Shown here one piece after another: positions 1 to 9,840 of a stretch of 64,000 bases of DNA. The notes beneath the pieces are model-generated. The model ran no database searches, was not told where the DNA came from, and saw nothing but the letters and a program-made list of their open reading frames with translations. The stretch lies in the NCBI GenBank assembly GCA_928724745.1, contig CAKMXJ010000002.1:806001-870000 (forward strand). Direction: 5' to 3'. Numbering within the stretch: the stretch's first letter is position 1; every line of letters starts with the position of its first letter. Made by a program: the position numbers and the translations under genes. The stretch is from Anthracocystis setariae. Taxonomy: Eukaryota; Basidiomycota; Ustilaginomycetes; Ustilaginales; Ustilaginaceae.

Positions 1-2325
1 CCTCCATCTTTGGGTTCGCCGTGCATGTCGCGCATCCCTCTTCCCGTTCGTCAAGAGGATTCTCCTTCGCCGTCGCCTAGTGCTTTACAACCATCTACCA
101 ACTTACCACGATCCACCTCCCTCTCCCACATGAGCTCCATTAGCTCCCTTCGCGATGCTACGGATACCCGTAAGCGCCAGTCCAAGCGCGATGAGGTAAG
201 TTGCCTACATCTCACATTCCCACATGCACATCTACGTCTCAACTGATCGCGCTTCTCGTCCTTTTTCAAACAGGCTATCCGCAAGAAAATCGAAGGTGAG
301 CTTCAGCGCAAGTCTGGCAAGCCCGCAACTCCCATCTCGCGCCGAACCAAGCGCACCACTCGCCCACCCGCTGCTGCTGCTGCTGCTGGTACCGTTTCGG
401 CTCTTCGTCCGCTCCCCGCGCTCACCGTTCCGCAGTCGATCAGTGTCGCCGACGCATCCCAGCTCTGCGCCGCCAAGCGCACCGATTGCGTCCTTGTCGT
501 CGACGAAGATGAACATCTCGCCGGTATCTTTACCGCCAAGGATCTCGCTTTCCGTGTAGTGTCTGCCGGTCTCGATGCACGAAACACCCCCGTTTCTGCC
601 ATCATGACCCGTTCACCCATGGTCACCCGCGACACCACTTCCGCCACCGAAGCGCTCAACACCATGGTCACGCGTGGCTTCCGCCACCTCCCCGTCTGCA
701 ACGAAGATGGCGATGTCGTTGGTCTACTCGACATCGCCAAGGTCTTCTACGAGGCTCTCGAAAAGCTCGAACGTGCGCACGGCTCGTCTCAGAAGCTGTA
801 CAACGCATTGGAAGGCGTTCAGAGCGAATGGGGTGGCAGTGCTGGCCCGCAACACGCCATGCTGCAGTACATCGAAGCCCTCAGGCAGAAGATGAGCATC
901 CCCGACCTCAGCTCGATCCTCGACTCGAGGACGCTTCCTTGCTGCGTCGGCGTCCGCACCACCGTCAGGGAAGCCGCCAAGTTGATGAAGGAGCACCACA
1001 CTACCGCCGTCTGCGTCATGGAGTCGACAGGAACCGGTCCTGGCACTGGCCAAATCGGTGGAGGGGGCGCAGTCTCTGGCAAGATCGCCGGTATCTTTAC
1101 TTCAAAAGATGTCGTTCTGCGTGTCATTGCCGCTGGTCTTGACCCCAAGACTTGCTCCGTCGTCCGTGTCATGACTCCTCACCCCGACACTGCTCCACCC
1201 TCGCTCACCATCCAGGAAGCGCTACGCAAGATGCACGATGGACGCTACCTCAACCTGCCCGTTGTCGACGTCGACTCTCGTCTTGTCGGTGTGGTCGATG
1301 TTCTCAAACTCACCTATGCCACGCTTGAACAGATCAACAGCATGAACGACGAGCAAGCCGCTGGCGGAGACGGTGGCGCGGGTGGACCCATGTGGAATCG
1401 ATTCTGGAACTCGTTCGGTCAGACCAACTCGATTGCAGATGACGAGTCGGCGGTGTCTGGATCCATCCGTCACAGCGAGTCGCAGTTCGAGCCGCCTACG
1501 CCGAGCAAAGTGGGTGCGATTGCCGACATTTCGTCGGATCTGCATCCGAACGACAGTGCCAGTGCGGTTGGGCATCAGGTGGTCGACGACGGAGCCAGCG
1601 CGATTGGAGTGCCGTCGTCAGCAGCGCTTGAGGCGGACGACGGGACGTACCTGTTCAAGTTTGTCACACCTTCCGGCCGAACCCACCGCTTCCAGGCGCG
1701 ATACGATAGCTACGAGACCATCCGTGAGATCGTGTGCATCAAACTCGGCGGCGATCCATTCTTCGAGCCTGTACCTGTACCTGTAGCTGCGCCCGCCCCG
1801 GCTGCTGCGGTGGATGGTGAAGCGAATGGCGATGCTGCGGCGTCGGCCCACGCTACCGCTGTCCGCGCGAACGGAGAAGTTCCCGATCCGAACGACTTCC
1901 AACTTGCCTATACCGATGATGAGGATGACGTGGTGTTGATCACAGCCGATGGCGATGTGCAGGATGCGGTTAAGGTGGCACGGAAACAGGCTCGCGATCG
2001 TGTGGTGCTTCTGCTGCAAGGCGGTCGAGGGTGGCAGGATGCTTCATCTCGCACGACCAACGCTGCTGCAGGCGGCGGCGCAAGGAAGTTGCAAAGCGTA
2101 GTAGAGGAGGAAGAGCGAGATGCTCAGCACGACGAGGGTGACGAGCGGGTGGTGCAGGATAAGAAGCGGGGTGGAGCCAAGAAAACTGGCTCGAAAGGGG
2201 GTGATGATGATTTGCTGTTCGGTGTGCTTCCTAAGGATTTGGCTTTGCCAGCAGCCATTGGGTTCCTGGGTGTGGCAGTGCTAGCCGCCGTAGCGATTAC
2301 AAGGGCAAGCCCCAACAACAACTAA
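1..2325 (+). CDS. CBS-domain and PB1-domain protein with C-terminal membrane anchor (5' end cut by window edge)
   Basis: Two exons, 1-195 and 274-2325, joined in phase 0 across a 78-base intron (GTAAGT ... CAG). The frame is open to the left edge, so the true start may lie outside; the first ATG in frame is at 25. Exon 2 encodes two pairs of CBS repeats (about nt 400-780 and 930-1340), each with an IFT(A/S)KD motif. A PB1 domain follows (about 1650-2020), with an acidic OPCA-like segment at its end and an Ala/Pro-rich insert at about 1765-1890. A hydrophobic stretch (LPAAIGFLGVAVLAAVAI) about ten residues before the stop fits a tail anchor. CBS pairs usually bind adenosine nucleotides, and PB1 mediates protein pairing. 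The same architecture occurs in other fungi with little functional knowledge, so the membrane location is inference. Confidence 0.85.
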
Positions 2326-3057
2326 GTCATCGCTTAGGGTCCAGTACAAATGTAAGGCAAAAGGTCTTGTGGCAAATGATATGGTTCGATTATACTTTAT
2401 GTTGTGTGCGTTGAGGCTATCGCCTGGTAGATGTAACATGTGGAAAGCAGCCTCTCATGAAAGCTTTCCAGCCGGATGCTGGTGAGGTCCGCAGAAAATC
2501 GCCGATGATCGCAAGTGGCTCTTGCAATTGGAGTCAATCAAGTATCACTTTCACTAGAAGCGCAACTACGATAGATCTGCATCTTGCACTGAAGGGTGAT
2601 GTTGATCAACATTCTGAGTGTAGCGATCTTAACAACAGGGGTTAGGTGGTGTTTTCTTTGTGCACATCGAGTTCCTTTTGAATTGCTTTCTGCCACTTGG
2701 GCCAATCCGAACGACATTGAGCCGCCTGTTTTATATGTAGGGCCTCGTCGTCAGTTGGCGGTATGGCAATGCCTTTGTCTGTACAATCTGCCTCAGTGGA
2801 ATCCGTCCTCAAGCTTACTTTTACAACAAGCTCGCTTTACTCCGAGCCGCTTATTCAAATCACGATCAAGCCGATCTCGCGACAATCGCACCACCCTTCA
2901 ACCAACCTAGGATAACGACAACAAGGTTCCGACTTTCAAACGTTAGGTGGTGGTAAAACTACACTACACTTCTCTATACTACACTAATCATACAGACTAA
3001 CAAAATGAGGAGGATTACAACAAAGCAACAATCCCGAAAAAAAAAAAGAAACCTTAT
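2326..3057. other. Intergenic, convergent 3' ends
   Basis: Lies between the CBS/PB1 gene (+) and the Zn2Cys6 gene (-). Only short ORFs with poor codon bias are present, and no RNA gene is recognised. It presumably holds both 3' UTRs. Confidence 0.6.
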
Positions 3058-3169
3058 TCAATACTCTGGACGGTACTCTGCATACTGTCTCGGACGAGAA
3101 CCAGCGGGACGAGGAAGAGGCGGAGCAGTAGGATGATGATGAGAATGATGATGATGATGATGATGATGA

Positions 3170-3206
<37 letters not shown>

Positions 3207-6200
3207 CAGAGTGCAAACTCGGGCGCTTATTCCTGCCCATGCCGGAATGGTTGTGCCAACCCTGCTCATCCCTAGATGGCGGCCTCTGAAACGTGGAATG
3301 CCTCACCTCGACCTCGCCTTGCGACCCATACGCCCTTCTCGCAGGCAATGCGCTCTGCTCTGTCCTCGGCGAGGGCATCGACCTCGACTGGCGTCTGGAA
3401 TTGGGATCGCCTTCCATGGGAGGTTGAGGCCCATACAGCAACGCCGCTTGCGAGAAGACCCAATCCCAGAGGCCGTTCTGATCTGCTGCGACAGATTCGT
3501 CGCCATTCGCACTTGCGCTGCTCGCGGGACGGCGTGATTCTTGCCATGGGCGAAAACTGTGCTCGTGCGATCGAGTGGGCGGGCGCATTCGTGCGTCTTG
3601 CTCAACGAAGCTGATGCCGTCCGCAGGGGCATGATCGTTCGGATTGCTGTTGATGGCCGAAATGATGCCGGTGGGGTCAGTGGGGTCGCCCCAAGACGAA
3701 GCAAAGGCAGGTATGACGGATTCGTCCGGGGTCTTGTCCCATGCCAGGCGCAGCGCTGCACTGTCTGCGGAGAATCGCTCGACGGAAAAGGGTATGAGGC
3801 CACCAGCGTCGGATCGTGAGGAAGCATCTCCGAGGTCCGAGTTTTGGGCGACGATCCGACGAGTGAGAGAGGCGATGTCGAGTGGGCGCCGACTTACACC
3901 TGTGCCCGAGCGGTCCGTCTCCCACTGCATCTCCTCTTCTTTGAGCAGGATCTCAATGATACGGCTGCCGCGTTGAGAACCGGGCGTCTCTCGCATCGTT
4001 GCCAAGGCCATGTGAACCTTGCTGCGGCGTCTGTCTCTCGTTTCGGGGTCCATGTCGTTGTCGAGCAACAACGAGATGGTAAGAGTGAGAGTGGCACCAA
4101 AGAGATGTAGAAAATTGACCCAGAAGCCATCGATGACAGGACAGACACTGCGAAGCAGCTTTTGCGTCGACACGATCTGCTCCGCCAACATGGTGCATGT
4201 GGATCGCTCGCTGTACGACATCAGACTTCGGCGGTTGAGCTTGAGCAAGACATCAAAAGTCTGCTGATGCAAGAGACACCTTTGAACCGCCAGAACGCCC
4301 GGTCGCATCTCGGTACTGTCGAGTCGGTAGAAAGGCGGCAGGTCGCTGAGAAAAGTTTCGAGCTTGACATGGAGCAGCTTCTTGTTGATGGGCGAAATGA
4401 CGTCGTAGGTGCCACCGAGGGTGCTCTGCTCGTTGCGCAGATCGATACTTTCCCTGATGATGTTTGCGAGTTGGATCTGGCAGAGAGTATAACTGGTCTC
4501 GCAGTGCTCATCGAGCGAGATCTCGTCTGTGAGTCCCTCGGAAAGACGAGCATCGGTGGTGTGCAGCGGCTTTCGAGTAGTCATCTGGGACGGATGGACG
4601 GTGTAGGCACCTTCACGTTGCGCAGAACACCAGTCCTTGACTACGAGATACCACCAGATACGGACGCCGGTCTCGAGGCGCACGATATCTTCGTCGAGAT
4701 TCTTGGGTGAAGGCATGGCTTTGCCGAGACGATGAAGACCCATGTCGAGTGCAGTCTGGGTCGAGATGCGCAGCAACATTCTGAGGTAGGTGGCAGCATC
4801 TCGGCCGTCGAGGATCATGAGAAGCGCAGTCTGAATGGCTTTGAGCGAGCCCAAGCTAAACGTTCTGTCGACAGCGAGCGCACGTTTGGCAAGATTGCGC
4901 CACTGAAGCGAGATGTCATCGCCCCGATTCTTGAGAGCGTTGATGGCGATGAATTCAGGCGTGGTGTCGTCGACAAACATGCCTCCCTTCCAAGGGTAGA
5001 AGCGCATGCCGAGGCGCAGAACCATGAGGAAGCGACCAAGATCGTACATGCCGTAAGGCGAAGTGAGCAGCTCGTCGATGGAAGCACGGCTGAAGAAGTC
5101 GACGTCTCTTTGGAACGAGGGGATGTGGACGATACGGCCGACGAGACTGTGACAACGGAGGTTGAAATGGTAGATGAGGGCGTCTACGATGAATTTGTCC
5201 GGAATCAGGCGTTTGGCGAGCATCAAGATCTCGATACGCTCGTGCAAAGCGCTAGGCTGGCTAAAGTAGGGGTTTGGACCATCCGGAGGAATCTGGGTGG
5301 GCAGCACATTGTTGATCTGCTTGTTCATAGCTTTGCCGTGACCAGGTTCACTGACACGCGGGTCGGAAGCTGCGAGCTTCTCCAACGTGTGGAGCGAATG
5401 TTCTGTCTCGCCAGGCTCTTCTTCTTCCGAGTCGAAAGGAGGAGAGTTGGGGCTGTAGCGTTCGCGCGAATTGCTGGCACCGAGATCGGAAGGAAGGGTG
5501 GAGTGAGAGCCGCGGGAGTTGGTGCCAAGTTTGCGTGACGAGTTGGATGGCTTGTCGGAAGGATGGATACTGTGGGAGGGCGAAGAGGGCTGTGAAGGTG
5601 TGCTGGGGCGATTCTCGGTTTGAGCAACCATGGCTTCGAGCTCCTTGACTCGTTTACGAAGCGAAGCAAGCTCATCTTCGGGCTTGTCGGATGAGCTGGA
5701 GTTGGTCAACTTGGGCCGCTTGCGACCTCGGGGGATCCTTGGATCCTTGCGACATTCGTCATGGACGCCCTTGACAATGCACTGATTGCACGGAAGATTG
5801 GTGTCGCATTTGAGCTTTTTCTGACGGCAGCGCGAACAGGAAGGGGTGAAGCGATGGATGTTGGCGAGCTGAAGCTGTTGCTCGGGAACGAGCAGGTGCA
5901 TAGGACGCTGTGCGGAAGGTGGCAAGCTGCTGGCGGCTGTAGGGGGGGTATAGGGAGCGGGGAGCACGGGCACAGCTGACGAGGTTGGCATCAAAGCGGC
6001 ACGGTCGTCGTGGACGGGATATAGATCAGGATGACGAGGAACATGGTGATGAAACGAGGTTGGGTGCGGAGGAGGTGGAGAATGAGGGTGATGAGGATGG
6101 CGACGATGAGCGTCGTAGGGTGGATGACGATGCGGAGGCGGCGAAAGTGGGTGGCTGTGCATCATGGGTGTTAGTGGGCCTAGATGGCGATGAGGAATGC

Positions 6201-6213
6201 CTGGCGAGGGCAT
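3058..6213 (-). CDS. Zn(II)2Cys6 fungal transcription factor
   Basis: Single-exon ORF of 1051 aa. The ATG at 6213 is chosen because the open frame upstream lacks an ATG. The N terminus is His/Pro-rich. A complete binuclear zinc cluster sits at residues 126-154 with Cys 126, 129, 136, 142, 145 and 154 (CX2CX6CX5CX2CX8C), followed by a basic linker (PRGRKRPKL) and a short coiled-coil-like stretch (ELASLRKRVKELEAM). Roughly residues 330-600 look like the fungal-specific transcription factor domain. The C terminus is disordered and ends in a poly-Gln run directly followed by poly-His. Expected role: nuclear DNA-binding regulator. The target genes cannot be told, and no neighbouring metabolic cluster hints at one. 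Confidence 0.9.
3132..3206. repeat. Trinucleotide repeat coding poly-His then poly-Gln
   Basis: An ATG/GAT repeat (to about 3170) is followed without a break by twelve TTG units (3171-3206). On the minus strand these read as CAA (Gln) then CAT (His) codons near the C terminus of the Zn2Cys6 factor. Perfect repeats of this kind are prone to length change. Confidence 0.95.
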
Positions 6214-6660
6214 GGTGTCAGACACGAATGAGCATGGGCGGCAGGTATGGAATTGAGTGGTGTTGCAGAGTAGACGGACAGCTTTGCTGGATTCGAAGGC
6301 GAGCAAAGAGTCGAGTGACGAGCTATGCCAAGTATATGAAGGTGGGCAAGGTAGATATGGTGATGTCTAGATGCAAAGGAGGAAGGCCTAGGCGGAGCGA
6401 GATGGTGTGGAAGGTGGAAAAGATGCAGTTGAGGTTGAGAAGCTGAGTGCAGAGCGAGAGAGTGTCAAGCAAAGCAGAAAGCAGCAACGGAATGCAGCAG
6501 CAGCAGGGCTAGAGCGATGCGGAGAGAACTTGGTACAGTAGCCGATTTGAGTGGTAGCCGATTTGTCCGGTGTGTGGCGCTCAGGGTCCTACAGCACAGC
6601 TGTGTGCAATCGCTAAAAAATGGTTCGAAGCGCGCCAAGAAGTCTATTACACTACTCTGA

Positions 6661-6684
6661 ACTGTACAGTACAGTACAGTACAA
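6661..6684. repeat. Pentanucleotide ACAGT array (palindromic)
   Basis: About four ACAGT units begin inside a CTGTACAG palindrome. It is the most regular member of the TACTGTAC motif cluster that runs to about 8070. Confidence 0.8.
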
Positions 6685-7258
6685 CGGAAATGCCGAACGA
6701 ATCTAAACCAAATTTCGGTTTTCACCGCTCGTTGCTCGCTAAACATCGAGCAGCGCCAAACCGCAGCGCAAATGCACACCAATTTTCGGCACTACGAGCG
6801 AAACAAGGTCCAGACCGCACCTGTACTGTACTGTATCGTAGCATGCTGCACCACGACTAACTCTCAGTCTTTTGAATTTCTCATGTCGAGCCATTGTGGA
6901 GCAGTGGTTCTAACAAGCTGTCGTCGCAAGTTTTGGTCTGGACGGGCATCGACTTTGCATGTCAACCAGAGCAGGCTCTCCAGTACTTTGCTGTGCAGTA
7001 CAGCAAGCCGACCGAGGGAATCGGACGGAGCAGCTACGAAACCAAATCTCACCAAAATATCAATCATGCCCTTTCCATCTTCCAAGTGTTTGTGTGGATC
7101 CGAAGGTGCAGATCGTGGATGCATGTTATCAATATATACTGTAGAACGGTGCCGAGCGGACCGTCTCAACCGAGCACCCAAGATCCTGGAACCAAACCCC
7201 AAAAAAAAAAATCCACACAACAAGAGAAAGCTCCGACAAGTGTCGACTCGTTCGCATC

Positions 7259-7293
7259 TACTGTACAGTATTGCAGTACGGTACTGCAGTATG
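7259..7293. repeat. TACTGTACAG / GTACGGTACTGCAG palindromic cluster
   Basis: Overlapping near-palindromes TACTGTACAGTA and GCAGTACGGTACTGC lie within 35 bases. Related copies sit at about 6821-6836, 6990-7004, 7438-7458, 7563-7573 and 8052-8068. Confidence 0.7.
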
Positions 7294-8407
7294 CATACTT
7301 GGCGATAGTGAGTGTGTCGAGTTTAGACAGCCGACAAGTCTCGATCCGATCGCCTTGAGAGATGAACAAGCTTGCGTACTGTATTCAACTCTACCTCACT
7401 GCTTGACCATGGATCGACTATGGTGCGGCTTTACTGCGGTACAATACTGTACAGTATGGCAAGTTGAGTGTGGCTGGACTCTGCCGTCGTAATTTGGTCG
7501 CATCCCAAGCTGCATCTCGCTTAGCTTTGCAATCATTCGGCGCATCAATATGAGACAACCACCATGTACAGTATCCGATACAGCATCTTAACTTGCAACC
7601 TGCACGATTCAGCACTTGACCACCACGCACCGGCGACTCCCAACGATCTTTAAATTATTGATGCACGCGATCGACGCCATTTTTTTTTTTTTTTCATTTC
7701 TTTCTTTCTCCATCCTCCGCGGTGCAGTGCCGCTCGTCGGTCAATTGTTTGATTGGATCGGCCAAATCTCGAGTTCCTGGCCAATCGCCTAGCTCGTCTT
7801 TATTTTTATTTTTTTTTTTCCAACATGCACTGCATGCATCAAGCTGCACATGTGATTCGGGAGCCTCGGTGCAAACTCGATGCATTCCATTTGCACCCAT
7901 CAGATCGCATGCACTGCTGTCCGTCTTACCATGTCTGCTCTGCTCTGCACTGTAGCTCAATCGTCGTCTGCACGGGTGCTCCTGAAAATGCACCGCTAAG
8001 CGCCCTAGTTTACCGTTTCCGCTACATGACAAAGAAACTTTCGGCTTGGTCGGTACAGTACCGTACAATAGCAGGACTGTGGCGCGGCATGGATCAACCA
8101 CGTTCGGAGTCCTTAGCTTCTCAAGCGCTCGTCCCAGACCGACACTAGGCTCAAGAACCTCCCGCGGATGGCAAACCACCTATGCCTTCTTGATGGCCAT
8201 TGCTCATGTTGTTCGCAAACATCGAAACGCAGCGGACCTTGAAACCAACAACCAATGCTGTATAGAATGTACTAAACAGTGCAGGACGTACCATGCCATG
8301 CAAGTGCGGCAAGCTGTGCAGAGGATTGAGTTGTGTGGGCGCTAATTGAACTCGCGGCAGCGTTTAAGTACCCGCACAAGCGACAAGCTCTCTCAAGCAC
8401 GGCATAC

Positions 8408-8429
8408 TTTTTTTTTTTTTTTTTTTTTT
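8408..8429. repeat. Poly-T tract
   Basis: Uninterrupted run of about 22 T in the upstream region of the OBAP gene. Confidence 0.9.
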
Positions 8430-8888
8430 CGCTTGGCCAAGCTCGGTGGGTTTTTGAGCTTTATCCGCGATAGCCGAACGAGGTTTGTTGGCCTTGCCAC
8501 CACATTTGACACGCGAGCAATGCACGCAACTGACTCATCGTCGTCGGCTCGATCGTCATACTGAACTGTACTTGGTCGCTTTATCGCTCCTAGTCCATTT
8601 CACAGTCAGTCAGCATAGCCAAGTCTGCTGTTGGAAAGGCTTGGTCGTATCGATCGGTATGACTGAGACAACATTTATCCCCATATCACCAAGCAAAAGA
8701 ACAAGTTCCGGAGCTGAAACATGCTGGCTATCAAATTGGATATGCAAGCATGCATCTAGAGCTCGAACGAGACCTTGGCAAAACCATCCATCAATCCACC
8801 AACGACCCTTGCAGTTGCGGAACTCACAGTGGTACCAACTCCGACGTTACAATTCCCCCAAAACCACTCTGGGTCTAAATCCATCACC

Positions 8889-9737
8889 ATGTCTGACCAA
8901 TTCGCACCCGTTGACCGAATCCACCAAGCGCTGCATGGCTTCCATGTCGTCGCGGACGACCGTGGAGCGATCGTACCATCTGTGCACTACTGTTCCTGCA
9001 GCGGCGGGACGCACGCCGATTTTTACCAGTGCGTTATCTACGATTCCGAACGACCTGATGCCAAGCTCATTGGCGTCGAGTACATGATCAGCGAGGAAAA
9101 GTTTTTGCAATTGCCCGAGGCGGAGAAGCAGTACTGGCATTCGCACGTGCACGAGGTCATGAGTGGCAGTTTGGTTCTCATCGGACTGCGTGCTGGCATC
9201 GTAGCTGATGCGGCAGCGGGTGCGATCAAAACTGCCCAGGATGCTGTCCAGCAGGTGGTGGGAGAGGGCGCTACGGGTGGTGCGGTGCCTGACGCTGCTG
9301 AACTCGCTGCAATGGATAGGGTAAGGAAGTTGTACGGTAAGGCTATGTAGGTTTCTACTGTGTCCTGTTTCGGTCCGCATGAATCGATATCTAGATTGCC
9401 GGGGTCCTCACCATTATCTTTTTTTTTTTATGCTTTGTTTTTTCGGGGTCCCATCGATATGCATGCCAGTCACTTGTGGCATCCTCCCGAGTCAGATATC
9501 CCGCTAGGTGCTCCTAAGCTCATGATGCCACTCGATCCCAAGTATAATTCACCTCCCGAACAACTCATCAGCGATCGTGATGAGCGATATGGAACCCACA
9601 CAAAGCGCAAAGCCGATCAACGACAATCCCACCTCACCGAGCCTTTTGTTCCAAACTCGGCAGCCGATCAGTACATTCATACCGGATCCACCCTCCAATT
9701 CACCGCCAACCCCCATCCCGTCCACCGCCCAGCTTAG
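8889..9737 (+). CDS. DUF1264 / oil-body-associated-protein (OBAP) family protein
   Basis: Two exons, 8889-9346 and 9470-9737, with a 123-base intron (GTAGGT ... CCAG) that splits a codon after its second base. The product is 241 aa. Without splicing the frame stops right after LYGKAM, while the expected end of the family appears downstream in another frame (HLWHPPESDIPLGAP). Splicing restores KLYGKA-I-HLW, which matches how family members continue. Other marks are a start resembling 'D.I...L.GFH..ADD', a CVIYDS segment near residues 48-53, and IGVEYMISEE followed by YWHSHVHEV (61-90). Plant members associate with oil bodies; the role in fungi is poorly known. The protein has no signal peptide or membrane segment. 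It is convergent with the next gene, with stop codons about 100 bases apart. Confidence 0.85.
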
Positions 9738-9756
9738 CACACACACACACACACAC
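9738..9756. repeat. (CA)n microsatellite
   Basis: About nine CA units directly after the OBAP stop codon, in the short convergent spacer. Confidence 0.9.
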
Positions 9757-9840
9757 CATTTTCAAAACTCTCACATTCACATTCACGCTCCAACCCAATC
9801 ATCGTCATTCCTTCCACAATGGTGCAGGCTGTGAGTTTGT

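Larger units (their letters stand above)
6214..8888. other. Long non-coding intergenic region with TACTGTAC motifs
   Basis: About 2.7 kb without a convincing gene. The left part is the upstream region of the Zn2Cys6 gene and the right part that of the OBAP gene. It contains at least eight short palindrome-rich clusters built on TACTGTA/GTACAGTAC, T-runs at 7680-7694 and 8408-8429, and many short ORFs without codon bias. No tRNA or other RNA gene is recognised. Confidence 0.6.

Noticed and set aside
4732..5538. 268-codon ORF on the + strand, and another at 4162-4710
   Set aside because: Antisense shadows of the Zn2Cys6 gene.
9819..9835. ATGGTGCAGGCT|GTGAGT looks like a first exon with a donor on the + strand
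   Set aside because: The downstream + strand is covered by the minus-strand 668-aa gene, and no matching coding exon was found. Probably chance.
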